Shown here: positions 56,248 through 64,000 of the stretch, one piece after another | Layout: each line of letters opens with the position of its first letter | Numbering within the stretch: position 1 is the stretch's first letter | NCBI GenBank assembly: GCA_024036415.1 | Contig: JAMWET010003934.1 | Location: 1,305,501-1,369,500 of the forward strand | DNA from: Prochilodus magdalenae | Taxonomy: Eukaryota; Chordata; Actinopteri; Characiformes; Prochilodontidae | Reading direction: 5' to 3' | Length of the DNA stretch: 64,000 nucleotides | Program-made: the position numbers and the translations under genes | The notes under the pieces: model-generated | What the model was told of the DNA's origin: nothing | The model's input: the letters and a program-made list of their open reading frames with translations, nothing else | Databases searched by the model: none

Positions 56248-56385
56248 AACCTCATTGCCCACTTTATCAGAAATGCCTGCCTTCTATGTACACTCATTGA
56301 CCATAGATCATACGGTGTTTGGGTGGTCCTGCAGTACAGGACAGTACTGCAGTAACACTGATGTGGTACAGGGTCATAGCTGTAA
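56248..56385 (+). repeat. 42-bp-family unit with part of the associated element body
   Basis: It reads GCCCACTTTATCAGAAATGC, CTGCCTTCTATGTACACTCA, TTGACCA, then GGTCCTGCAGTACAGGACAG and GCAGTAACACTGATGTGGTA. The last phrase resembles the GCAGTGACACTGACACG body found after the array at 59.6 kb, so unit and body belong together. Confidence 0.65.
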
Positions 56386-56980
56386 AGTCATAAGATTCAG
56401 GGTTTATATGCCCTTGCTGATGTCTCACTGCTGTGAATGTAGGACTGTGTTTACATGTGGGTGCTGAAAATACTGTCGCTCCATTCCATCAAAGCAGTAC
56501 GTGATTAAAACCAGCCTACAGCCATAGAAATGTTGCCATGATTATAGTATTACAGGTGAAACTAGATAATTATCAGAGGAGAGCTTTAGCAGTGTTGGGT
56601 CTTTCTGACAGAAAGAATCAGCAGAAGCCATAGTTCCTATATAATATGGTTCTATCACCTTTAGAGGTGACTCTGTTTGTTGGGAATGCTAAAACGTTTG
56701 ATATGCTGTGAAAAATGTTGTTTGCTAAAATAATTCAACTCAACCTTTTACCATGTCACATTATTGAGACACTGGTGCACCTAATGAGCTATAAGTCTTT
56801 GTCACAGTCACCATATGAAGCAGTATAATCACAGAACTGTAATCTCATCCATATTGCATAGGCCAACTTTGTGCAGACTTATATAATGACAGTAGAGTAT
56901 TTTGTCCATATTACGCTGTATCATATCATTTCCCCCTGGTAGCCCACATTTGCCTAAACAATGCTGTTTCATGTGTTTAG

Positions 56981-57106
56981 AGTTTGGATGAGTTGGAGGA
57001 TGATGATGGAGGAGAGAAGGAGAGGAAGAATGAAGAAGAGCTAACACAGCACAACACGGTCCAGAATGAATCCATGACCTCGGACTCTGCAGGACACTCA
57101 ATACAG
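56981..57106 (+). CDS. pawr: pawr coding exon 3
   Basis: Encodes 42 residues (165-206 of this model) that continue exon 2 in phase 0. It starts SLDELEDDDGGEKERKNEEE and goes on LTQHNTVQNES, which matches the Par-4 pattern of an LDE acidic block, then ERK, then TQQNT-QNE just after the SAC core. The acceptor is TCATGTGTTTAG|AGT and the donor ACAG|GTCAGC. It is 126 bases long, keeping the frame if skipped. The exon completes the SAC region and begins the linker before the coiled coil. The gene continues past the window; I found no later exon up to 64000. Confidence 0.93.
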
Positions 57107-57597
57107 GTCAGCCTGAGTTTATGTATGCCTTTGTACATGTTGTATATATGGAGTATATTATTACTACCTATTGATACTGACCTAAATATGATGCATATGG
57201 GACATATTATTAGTTTGTGCTTGTGCTTGTGCTTGTGCACGCTTGCTTTTTGTTTTTTATTTTTTATGGGGGGTGCTGCCACTGAACTGCCAAGCAGTGG
57301 CACTGTTGTCCAGAGAAAATCAACAGCCTGTCCATAAAAATTAAACACCATAATCATTCAGAACTGAAAAGAAAGAAAGAGTAAACTACAATATATATAA
57401 TAAAGGGCCTTTTTAATAAATAGCCTTTAATTTCTTAAGAGGCCCACCCTCAATATTCTTTACTTGTATAATTTTTTTCCCCCCAAAGTCCATTTAGTTT
57501 GTGTGGTCTTTTATTATCAATTACAATTTAACAATGTTGACATACACAACAGTGTATGTATGTATGTATGTATGAAATAGGCATTTATGCATATGTA

Positions 57598-57718
57598 CAA
57601 ACCGGATTTCAAAAAAGTTGGGACACTAAACAAATTGTGAATAAAAACTGAATGCAATGATGTGGAGGTGCCAACATCTAATATTTTATTCAGAATAGAA
57701 CACAAATCACAGATCAAA
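57598..57718 (+). repeat. Left terminal inverted repeat of the Tc1 element
   Basis: 121 bp, matching the right end in inverse orientation almost base for base; visible differences are GGATTTC/GTATTCC, GGGACAC/GGTACAC and AGAATAGAAC/AGAATCGAAC. The inner direct-repeat motif follows 61 bp later. Confidence 0.9.
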
Positions 57719-57939
57719 AGTTTAAACTGAGAGAATGTATCATTTATATGTTGTTTCAAAATTTCATGGCGTCAACAAATCCCAAAAAGGTTGGGACAAG
57801 TAGCAATAAGTGGATGGAAAAAGGAAATTGAGCATATAACGAACAGCTGGAAGACCAATTAACACTAATTAGGTCAATTGACAACATGATTGGGTATAAA
57901 AAGAGCTTCTCAGAGTGTCAGTGTCTCTCTGAAGCCAAG

Positions 57940-58962
57940 ATGGTAAGAGGATCACCAATTCCACCATTGTTGCGCAGAAAGATAGTGCAGCAATACCAGA
58001 ATGGTGTTACCCAGCGTAAAATAGCGAAGACTTTTAAGTTATCATCATCAACCGTGCATAACATCATCAAAAGATTCCGAGAATCTGGAACAGTCGCTGT
58101 GCGTAAGGGTCAAGGCCGTAAAACTCTACTGGATGCTTGTGATCTCCGGGCCCTTAAACGTCACTGCACCTCAAACAGGAATGCCACTGTCAAGGAAATA
58201 ACAGAATGGGCTCAGGAATACTTCCAGAAAGCATTGTCAGTGAACACAATCCACCGTGCCATCCGCCGTTGCCAGCTGACACTCTACAGTGCAAAAAGGA
58301 AGCCATTTCTAAGCAAGCTCCACAAGCTCAGACGTTTGCACTGGGCCAGGGGTCTTTTAAAATGGAGTGTGGCAAAATGGAAGACTGTTCTGTGGTCAGA
58401 TGAGTCACGATTCGAAGTGCTTTATGGAACACTGGGACGCCATGTCATCCGGACCAGAGAGGACAAGGATAACCCAAGTTGTCATCAACGCTCCGTTGAG
58501 AAGCCTGCATCACTGATGGTATGGGGTTGCATGAGTGCTTGTGGCATGGGCAGCTTGCATGTCTGGAAAGGCACCATTAATGCAGAGAACTATGTTCAGG
58601 TTCTAGAACAACATATGCTCCCATCTGGACGTCATCTCTTTCAGGGAAGACCCTGCATTTTTCAACAAGATAATGCCAGACCACATTCTGCAGCAATCAC
58701 AACATCATGGCTACGTAGGAGAAGGATCCGGGTACTGAAATGGCCAGCCTGCAGTCCAGATCTTTCACCTATAGAGAACATTTGGCGCATCATAAAGAGG
58801 AAGATGCGACAAAAAAGGCCCAAGACGACTGAACAGTTAGAGGCCTGTATTAGACATGAATGGGAGAGCATTCCTATTTCTAAACTTGAGAAACTGGTCT
58901 CCTCTGTCCCCAGACGTCTGTTGAGTGTTGTAAGAAGAAGGGGGGATGCCACACAGTGGTAA
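57940..58962 (+). CDS. Tc1-type transposase, full length, DD34E
   Basis: A 340-residue cut-and-paste transposase that would bind the terminal repeats and move the element into TA sites. The N-terminal paired-like region has two helix-turn-helix units: about residues 12-45 (QYQNGVTQRKIAKTF, then SSTVHNIIKRF) and about 70-115 (NATVKEITEWAQ, then SVNTIHRAIRRC). They are joined by the basic RKGQGRKTLL. A basic SAKRKPFLSKLHKLRR stretch is a likely nuclear signal. The catalytic triad is D in LWSDESRF, D in FQQDNARPH and E in DLSPIENIW, with exactly 34 residues between the second D and the E. The frame is also open upstream to an ATG at 57886, but the ATG at 57940 (AAGATGG) gives the usual family length and start MVRGSPIPP. 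The stop follows DATQW. No frameshift or stop interrupts it. Activity is inferred, not shown. Confidence 0.95.
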   Translation: MVRGSPIPPLLRRKIVQQYQNGVTQRKIAKTFKLSSSTVHNIIKRFRESGTVAVRKGQGRKTLLDACDLRALKRHCTSNRNATVKEITEWAQEYFQKALSVNTIHRAIRRCQLTLYSAKRKPFLSKLHKLRRLHWARGLLKWSVAKWKTVLWSDESRFEVLYGTLGRHVIRTREDKDNPSCHQRSVEKPASLMVWGCMSACGMGSLHVWKGTINAENYVQVLEQHMLPSGRHLFQGRPCIFQQDNARPHSAAITTSWLRRRRIRVLKWPACSPDLSPIENIWRIIKRKMRQKRPKTTEQLEACIRHEWESIPISKLEKLVSSVPRRLLSVVRRRGDATQW

Positions 58963-58990
58963 AAATGGCCTTGTCCCAACTTTTTTGGGA

Positions 58991-59111
58991 TTTGATCTGT
59001 GATTTGTGTTCGATTCTGAATAAAATATTAGATGTTGGCACCTCCACATCATTGCATTCAGTTTTTATTCACAATTTGTTTAGTGTACCAACTTTTTTGG
59101 AATACGGTTTG
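58991..59111 (-). repeat. Right terminal inverted repeat of the Tc1 element
   Basis: 121 bp inverse partner of 57598-57718. The inner motif (58969-58990) joins it directly, without the 61 bp spacer present on the left side. Confidence 0.9.
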
Positions 59112-59113
59112 TA

Positions 59114-59338
59114 TGAAATTGAATTAAACCAGTGTCTTTAGTGTTGGTGTGTTAGCTGTGGCATGTGCGTCTCACTTTTTGAAACTGCTTTAATTCTAAT
59201 GGGGAAAATCAAAGGAGAAAATATGAATATAAAACACTGAAGCAATGAGGAAATGTATCATTTACTGGAGATTTGCTCTCCAACTAACTGAACATGAGTG
59301 AAACCAAGACGTGGATTGTCGTAGAGCATGCTGAAGTG

Positions 59339-59339
<1 letters not shown>
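59114..59339. other. Short intron stretch without features
   Basis: Unremarkable DNA between the Tc1 element and the (GT)n run. Confidence 0.4.

Positions 59340-59398
<59 letters not shown>
59340..59398. repeat. (GT)n microsatellite
   Basis: About 29 GT units. Confidence 0.95.
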
Positions 59399-59401
<3 letters not shown>

Positions 59402-59619
59402 GCTAAATCTAATTTCATCTTGTTTCACTTTGGCTTTGCCTGTTATTCTCATTCAGCTCAGGACAGAGAGAAAGATAGATGGCAGAGGGAGGGAGAGAAA
59501 AGAGAAAGCTTCAATTATGTTCTGCTAATGGAAAATATTACTGTGTATTCAGCTTGTGATTTTGAGGCTTATTATTGTCATTAAATGATGTGAAGTTTTC
59601 AGCGTTAGTCATTTTATAA

Positions 59620-59925
59620 TATGCTTGTTTAGAAACACCTACCTTGTACTTCCATTCGCTGGACATATTATTAGAAACACTTATGTTGTATTTCCTCTCA
59701 CTGGTCACTTTATTAGAAACACCTAGCTTATACTTTCACTCACTGACCACTTCATTAGAGACACCTGCCTTGCACTTCCACGCACTGGCCACATTATCAG
59801 AAACCCCTACCTTCTCCTTCCACTCACCAGCTACTGTATTAGAAACACCTACATTGAACCTCCACTCAGTGACCCCTTCATTACAAGCACCTATTTTGCA
59901 CTTTGACTCACTGGCCACTTTTTTA
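59620..59925 (+). repeat. Second 42-bp tandem array (same family as 13.4 kb)
   Basis: The GG/GA of the CTGGCCACTTTATTAGAAAC motif falls at 59661, 59703, 59745, 59787, about 59829, 59871 and 59913, a constant 42 bp period over seven units despite many substitutions. The array leads straight into a body sequence (59926-60180). Confidence 0.95.
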
Positions 59926-60180
59926 TTATGCAGAAAGTGTTTGATTGATGTCACACGTGTACCTCAACCACTACATTTTCTGACAACCGAGCTGCTGTTG
60001 TCCTTGGTGGTGGTGGTGGTGGATCATTCTCACCACAGCAGTGACACTGACACGATTGTGGTTGTGATAGTGCTGGTACGTGTGTATCAGACACATGGGT
60101 TTTTCTGGAGTCTTTACATGGCAGTGCCACTGCTAGTTTGAGAGTGACCACCATCCAAAAATATCCAGCAGCCCTTTGAT
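59926..60180 (+). mobile_element. Body of an interspersed element linked to the 42-bp array
   Basis: It contains GTGGTGGTGGTGGATCATTC, ACCACAGCAGTGACACTGAC, GTGCTGGTACGTGTGTATCA followed by GACACA, TTTTCTGGAGTCTTTACATG, GTGACCACCATCCAAAAATA and TCCAGCAGCCC. From general knowledge of fish sequence this set of phrases is very common next to the CACTTTATTAGAAACACC motif and forms one repetitive element, probably non-autonomous. No coding capacity is seen. The superfamily is not determined. Confidence 0.7.
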
Positions 60181-60479
60181 CCAGCGCGTGTGTGCGCGAT
60201 AAACCCCTGATCAGTGTGAGGTCCATCTGCTTCTGTTTAGTCAGCTTTCCTGCCCCTGTTCTTTCTGCCATAGAAGGAAAACTCTCCAGTTTACAGAGAA
60301 TCAGCGGAACATGCAGGACATTCCAAAAAAAATCAGGAAAATTCCAGAGGATCTTCTCTGATTCCTGTCCCAGACTCCTCCTCAACAGGGTTTGATATTA
60401 ACTCTTTTCTTCCCCTACAACTTCTGCTAAAGAACATTTAATAAAATAGCAGCACAAAAAAAAACACATAATGGAATAG

Positions 60480-61240
60480 AAAGTAAAACAGTTTAGGACA
60501 GAGCACTGACTGCCTGTTCAGCCTGAAGCGATTTGACTTCACCTATTCAGCCTTCAGTAGTTTATCTCCTCTCATTCAGTCTACAGCAATAGTGTTTCTT
60601 GGTTGGTGGTTGGTGTAGCTCAGTGGATAACACCACTACCCGCCAAGTAGCCACCACCACACGTGAGAGACTGGGATTCGAATCCCGGGCTCAGTGACTA
60701 TGCTGTGCTACACCAATTAGAGTCTGTGGGCAAGACTCCTAACACTACATTGGCCTACTTGTAAAATGATTAACATTGTACGTCGCTCTGGATAAGAGCG
60801 TCAGCTAAATACCGTACATGTAAATGCTTCAGTCATTTAGCATGCAATTTTAAAGTATGCATAAAAACGTTTAGCCCTGCTCATGTATTCTACTGTGCTT
60901 TAGCCCTGCACAATCAGCCTATAGCAGTTTAGGCCTACCTATTTAACCTATAGCACCTTTGACCCACTCATTCATCCTATGGCCGTTTAGCCCTGCCTGT
61001 TCTATAGCAGTTTAGCCCCACCCATTCAGCCAGTAGGAGTTTTGCTCCACCATTTGATCAACAGAAGTTTAGCCTCAACCAATACCACTACAGACTTCTG
61101 CCCCTCTCATTCGTTCTGTAGCATATTAGCCCCACCCATTTCTCATTTAGCCTATAGCAATGTACCCCTGACCATTAGTCTTGCAGGGGCTTAGCCCTGC
61201 CCGTTCAGCCTGCAGCAGTTTAGCCCCAATTATTCATATA
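60480..61240 (+). repeat. Degenerate ~29 bp minisatellite, interrupted by a SINE
   Basis: A unit like CCATTCAGCCTATAGCAGTT followed by TAGCCCCAC recurs about 20 times with period 28-30 (for example TTCAG at 60518, 60546 and 60575, and TAGCC units from about 60890 to 61230). The SINE at 60608-60826 splits the array, with repeat units on both sides. Confidence 0.85.
60608..60826 (+). mobile_element. tRNA-derived SINE with L2-type tail, copy 2
   Basis: Starts GGTTGGTGTAGCTCAGTGGA with A box TAGCTCAGTGG (60616-60626) and B box GATTCGAATCC (60675-60685). The body is CTGTGCTACACCAATTAGAG, GGGCAAGACTCCTAACACTA and the tail GTCGCTCTGGATAAGAGCGT, CAGCTAAATACCGTACATG. It has the same structure as 4768-4972 in the opposite orientation. 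It is a tRNA-derived retroposon, not a functional tRNA gene, because the 3' half of the tRNA fold is lost. Confidence 0.88.
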
Positions 61241-61244
61241 TCAG

Positions 61245-61714
61245 TCTTAATTTGATATAGTGATGGTATAATTAGTCTGCTTACAGGTAACAGAAAACAG
61301 GATGAAGAGAGGTTGGAAAATGTAAGATCATGTAGGAATGAGATGCAGCTCCTTCTGCTATGTAATCCATCGAAGCGTTATAGGTAGACTATAAAAAGCA
61401 GAAATAGGCCGAAATAAGAAAAAATTGTAGGCCCTTTAATTTCAGACACTGCCTCTCTTTCTGTCCTCCACTCCTCCAGCAGCTCGGCCCGTCACTGTGG
61501 AGAGCCGTCCACTCCTCGCTCATTTGCATTTTTAATTAGCACCTTTTCAATCTGAGGCGTTTATAATTGGCTGTGAGGATTTTCCCACGCGCTCGGAGTG
61601 TCGACCCTCATCACAGTTAGACAGATTAAACTGGCAGGCTATAATTTTCACAAAGACAAACCGCGAGGAAAGCCTCTGCTGAAGTGATAGGATGGCAAAA
61701 ATTCGAAGGTGCAC
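61245..61714. other. Intron 3 stretch with a possible conserved element
   Basis: No gene is seen. The part at about 61500-61690 has an octamer ATTTGCAT, homeodomain-type TTAATTAG and TATAATTGG/TATAATTTT motifs in otherwise unique sequence. Confidence 0.4.
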
Positions 61715-62175
61715 AGATCTTCCCTGCTTACCTCAAATACAGTTGATCAGTTAAGGCGTGTTTGGTGCCTGAAGTTTGTTTATCTTTTAAGGTATGATGC
61801 TAATGTAGCTAACAATAGTGGACACTTTACACCAGTTAGTGCTAACTGCATGCCTACATCGTCACATCTTGGACTGTGTTGGTTTTTTCACTGTATGAAA
61901 TATCTGTGAACATGGGACAAAAGTTAGAGGAGATGGCTGCTACTGTTTTTAGCTATGCTAGCATATTTTTGTTCATGCATAAAAACATTAGTATAATATA
62001 CTGTGTCAGTTTACACATAAACAAGTGTATTAGAAATGACTCAACAGCTCAACACGGCTTGATGCAAGTGGGTGATGGGCATCAAGTTAGCAACATGCTA
62101 AGTAGGTTCCTTTCCATTTCTTAGCTACTTTAGCTTTTTAGATCCAGTATAAAACTAAGAAAGCACTAAACATAC
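61715..62175. mobile_element. Long-inverted-repeat element, copy C (near full length)
   Basis: Left end: CTTACCTCAAATACAGTTGA, TCAGTTAAGGCGTGTTTGGT, GCCTGAAGTTTG, ATGATGCTAATGTAGCTAAC. Right end, inverse of the left: TAGCAACATGCTAAGTAGG, TTCTTAGCTACTTTAGCTTT, AGATCCAGTATAAAACTAAG. Inside, TGTGTCAGTTTACACATAAA, CAAGTGTATTAGAAATGACT and CAACACGGCTTGATG correspond to the inner right arm of copy B. About 460 bp, no coding capacity. Confidence 0.8.
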
Positions 62176-62229
62176 TGACATACTAAGTTGATGAAATTAA
62201 TTCAGGGGTTGACATAAGAGCACCCACAC

Positions 62230-63060
62230 AGGTATTATCATTGTTCAAACGAGGCATGGCGTGTGGAATGCCTTGTTTGGGCTCATGTCAGACAAACATG
62301 CAGGCCTTTCATCTGAACTCTCCAGGATGCCCTTCGGACCAATTCTAAACATCTTGGGCTCGATGGCACTGTGCATTATCCTGCTGGAATATCCCATCAT
62401 TATCAATATCCCATCGTAAGAGTACATGAAGTCCGTGAAGGATTACAAATGGTCACCAAGCAGTGAATAATAGCAGTCAATGATGTGTTTAGGCGGACCA
62501 GGGGACCCAACTCATGCCATAAGAATACATTCCACACCAACAAAGAACAACCACCAGCCTGCACACCTGAGGTCCATGATTTTATGGGGTCTTCGTCACA
62601 CAAAATCTACTGTCGGCCCAATGCAATAGGTACCATGACTCTTAGGACCATGCCACATATTGCCAGTTAGCAACCTCATGAGCCCTCATTTGTCCGATGT
62701 TGATAGAAGCTAGGAAATGCTGCACTGACCTGCGGGATCTGGTTGTGAGGCCTCTCCCATTTAATGTTGATGTGGTTTCTGCCAGTGTTGCTCTTCTCTT
62801 CGCACAGACGGTTCTAACCAGATGCTGCCCGTCACAACTATTAAGCACCTGTATACTATATACTGTATCCCACTGCAGCAACTACATTGTCCACTGTGGG
62901 TGGTAATGCTTTCTGTGATGTATTCCTGGTGCACACATGACACTGTGGATCAGAGGATGTTACATGCCTGCACAACCTCAGAAATGGAATGTCCCATCTG
63001 TTTTGCACGCACGATCATGCCAGGAGCATGCTGGCCAGTGTTTAGCCTCACTTACTAGAT
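62230..63060 (-). pseudogene. Decayed Tc1-type transposase (second, older family)
   Basis: On the - strand, in order but in shifting frames, are the landmarks of a Tc1-type transposase: near 63020 a GMIVRAKQMGHSISEVVQAC first helix-turn-helix, then STVSCVHQEYITESITTHSG (about 62880-62950), then RRATLAETTSTLNGRGLTTR in the second helix-turn-helix (about 62750-62800). A VAWS remnant precedes the first catalytic position (about 62645), then VQAGGCSLLVWNVFLWHELG with PLVRLNTSLT (about 62480-62570). Near the end (62245-62340) is a shifted GILESSDERPACL-SDMSPN stretch in place of the WPACSPDLSPIEN motif. Several frameshifts, substitutions at catalytic positions and a missing segment make it dead. 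It is much more diverged than, and of another family from, the element at 57598-59111. Confidence 0.85.
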
Positions 63061-63150
63061 AACACCTTGCAACTTACAGGTTATGCCAGTTCATACTCAG
63101 TTTATATCCTGCTGTCCCATGACTTTTGGTGTGTCTGTATAATACAAACT
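63061..63150 (-). mobile_element. 5' flank and possible terminal repeat of the decayed Tc1 element
   Basis: On the - strand, CAGACACACCAAAAGTCATG followed by GGACAGCAGG at about 63110-63139 resembles the end phrase of a common fish Tc1 family. I see no matching inverse end near 62190-62230, so the 3' end is probably lost. Confidence 0.5.
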
Positions 63151-63739
63151 GACCACTGTTATTTCAGGAAATTACCAGATCATTTTATAATTGCTATCAG
63201 ATTTGCTCATCGGTTTGATTATGTTTACTTGTCTTGATCTTATTTCTGATGGCTTTATCATATGTGTGCAAACAGTGAGAACCATGCTGGACCAGGCTTT
63301 GGCTGCCTGCCTCAGACTCAACTCTGCGATGTTTATCGGATTAGCCGGGAAAAGATATGGAATTCAGAGCACATCCGCAAAGCTGCGGAATACCAAAGCA
63401 GCTCTATTGTTGGACCTGCATTAGGCTTTCGCCTTCTGAGATTTTCTAATTTTAATGGGCTGTCAGAATCACAAAGGCTGCCAGATCACAAACACCTATG
63501 AATTTCTTTCTTCTTTTTATGAAATGCGCATGTGATTTATACGAGAGGAGATTTGGCATGAATAATACATCGGAACACACACGAACGTGCGTACGCACAC
63601 ACCTGATGGGCTGATTCTTTTGAAATTAAAAAGCCTGCACCCTTGCTCTCCGCTGACTTCCCTTTCTGCCGCTATTCCAACAGACTAAATACAGGCAGAC
63701 AGAGATTACTCATTCGTTGAAGTGATAGTTAAGCAAAGC
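63151..63739. other. Intron 3 stretch, no gene recognised
   Basis: Two overlapping + frames at 63191-63501 are open but show no Par-4 or other recognised similarity. The sequence at about 63270-63540 is GC-balanced and unique-looking. Confidence 0.4.
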
Positions 63740-63948
63740 AGTCCGCCTCTCCTTACTTCAAATGTAGTTGATCAGTCAGTCTGCTTCTTTAGTTTTATAC
63801 TAAAGCCACAAGGCTAATGTTGCCAACAAGTAAGCTTATTAGCATGCTAATGGGGCTAGCTGCAGGCCAAAATAATGTGCTCACCTTAAAGTGTTCTGAA
63901 TTAGGTACTCTTAAGTAGGCTTAAATATGACACACTCCCTGTAACCTA
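63740..63948 (+). mobile_element. Long-inverted-repeat element, copy D (left part)
   Basis: It reads TTACTTCAAATGTAGTTGAT, CAGTCAGTCTGCTTCTTTAG, TTTTATACTAAAGCCACAAG, GCTAATGTTGCCAACAAGTA, AGCTTATTAGCATGCTAATG, the family's left arm. It is followed directly by the start of a 42-bp-family unit at about 63951, and the window ends there. Confidence 0.75.
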
Positions 63949-64000
63949 TACTCACCAGCCACTTTATTCAGGTCCACCTCTGTAGTATCGACTTGGACCC
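63949..64000 (+). repeat. 42-bp-family unit at the window end
   Basis: ACTCACCAGCCACTTTATTC is followed by AGGTCCACCTCTGTAG, a diverged unit of the same family as the arrays at 13.4 and 59.6 kb, cut off by the window edge. Confidence 0.65.

Larger units (their letters stand above)
57598..59111 (+). mobile_element. Apparently intact Tc1-type transposon, 1514 bp
   Basis: The ends CAAACCGGATTTCAAAAAAG (57598) and the inverse of CAAACCGTATTCCAAAAAAG (to 59111) are flanked on both sides by TA (57596-57597 and 59112-59113), the standard Tc1/mariner target duplication. The terminal inverted repeats are 121 bp (57598-57718 and 58991-59111) with only a few mismatches. A second, inner AAAAAGTTGGGACAAG-type motif is present at both ends (57781-57800 and 58969-58990), giving an IR/DR layout. 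One open transposase gene fills the middle. It is inserted in pawr intron 3 in the sense direction of the gene. Confidence 0.95.
57107..64000 (+). other. pawr: Start of pawr intron 3 (continues past window)
   Basis: After the donor at 57107 I find no sequence coding for the next Par-4 segments (the RYKSTTSVSEED-type region or the leucine zipper). The intron carries the intact Tc1 element, the 42-bp array, a minisatellite with SINE, a decayed Tc1 transposase and two long-inverted-repeat copies, all listed separately. The stretch 57107-57597 holds only GCTTGT and TATG short repeats. Confidence 0.7.

Noticed and set aside
57886..57939. Upstream ATG giving an 18-residue longer transposase
   Set aside because: The longer start adds sequence not usual in Tc1 transposases; the ATG at 57940 has better context and gives the normal length.
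60608..60826. Possible tRNA gene
   Set aside because: A and B boxes are present, but the sequence continues into a SINE body with an L2-type tail and does not give a full cloverleaf with an acceptor stem.
63191..63501. Two open frames that might be a pawr or neighbour exon
   Set aside because: Neither translation resembles Par-4 or any family I know, and no matching splice pair with exon 3 phase was evident.
57107..64000. Later pawr exons (linker and leucine zipper)
   Set aside because: I looked for the RYKSTTSVSEED-like and zipper-coding regions in all + frames and found none; they should be outside the window.

Overview
The window looks like teleost fish genomic DNA. It is AT-leaning and mostly non-coding, full of (CA)n, (CT)n and (AT)n microsatellites, and carries Tc1/mariner DNA transposons, tRNA-derived SINEs with an L2-type tail, LINE 3' relics and families of long-inverted-repeat elements. 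The tandem 'GGCCACTTTATTAGAAACAC' repeat points to a bony fish, perhaps an otophysan such as a characiform or catfish. That last step is inference.

One host gene is supported: pawr (PRKC apoptosis WT1 regulator, Par-4), on the + strand. Its probable promoter and non-coding exon 1 lie at about 6,400-6,650, with a CCAAT box and a GC-rich, TATA-less stretch ending in a consensus donor. Exon 2 (about 7,646-8,314) carries the start codon and 164 codons. Intron 2 is about 48.7 kb. Exon 3 (56,981-57,106) is an in-phase 42-codon exon. The later exons, including the C-terminal coiled coil and leucine zipper, were not found and should lie beyond position 64,000.

Upstream (1-6,240) I see only repeats: a degenerate minisatellite, an L2-type LINE 3' end, and a 3 kb block built from three related copies of one sequence, two direct and one inverted, with a SINE at the inner edge of one arm of the resulting inverted repeat. 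Intron 2 holds nearly all the large microsatellites (including a 0.9 kb polypyrimidine tract followed by (TG)n), two minisatellites, a second LINE relic, a MITE-like element and many copies of an unnamed family with long inverted repeats. After exon 3 comes an apparently intact 1.5 kb Tc1 transposon (DD34E transposase, about 340 aa, 121 bp terminal repeats, TA target duplication), a 42-bp-period array, a 29-bp minisatellite split by a SINE, and a decayed second Tc1 transposase on the - strand.

No operon, CRISPR array, virus or new multi-gene system is visible. The points most worth a second look are the intact Tc1 copy with unequal ends, the long-inverted-repeat family, the two distant 42-bp arrays, the inverted-repeat block upstream of pawr, and the (CT)n tract that serves as the polypyrimidine tract of pawr intron 1.
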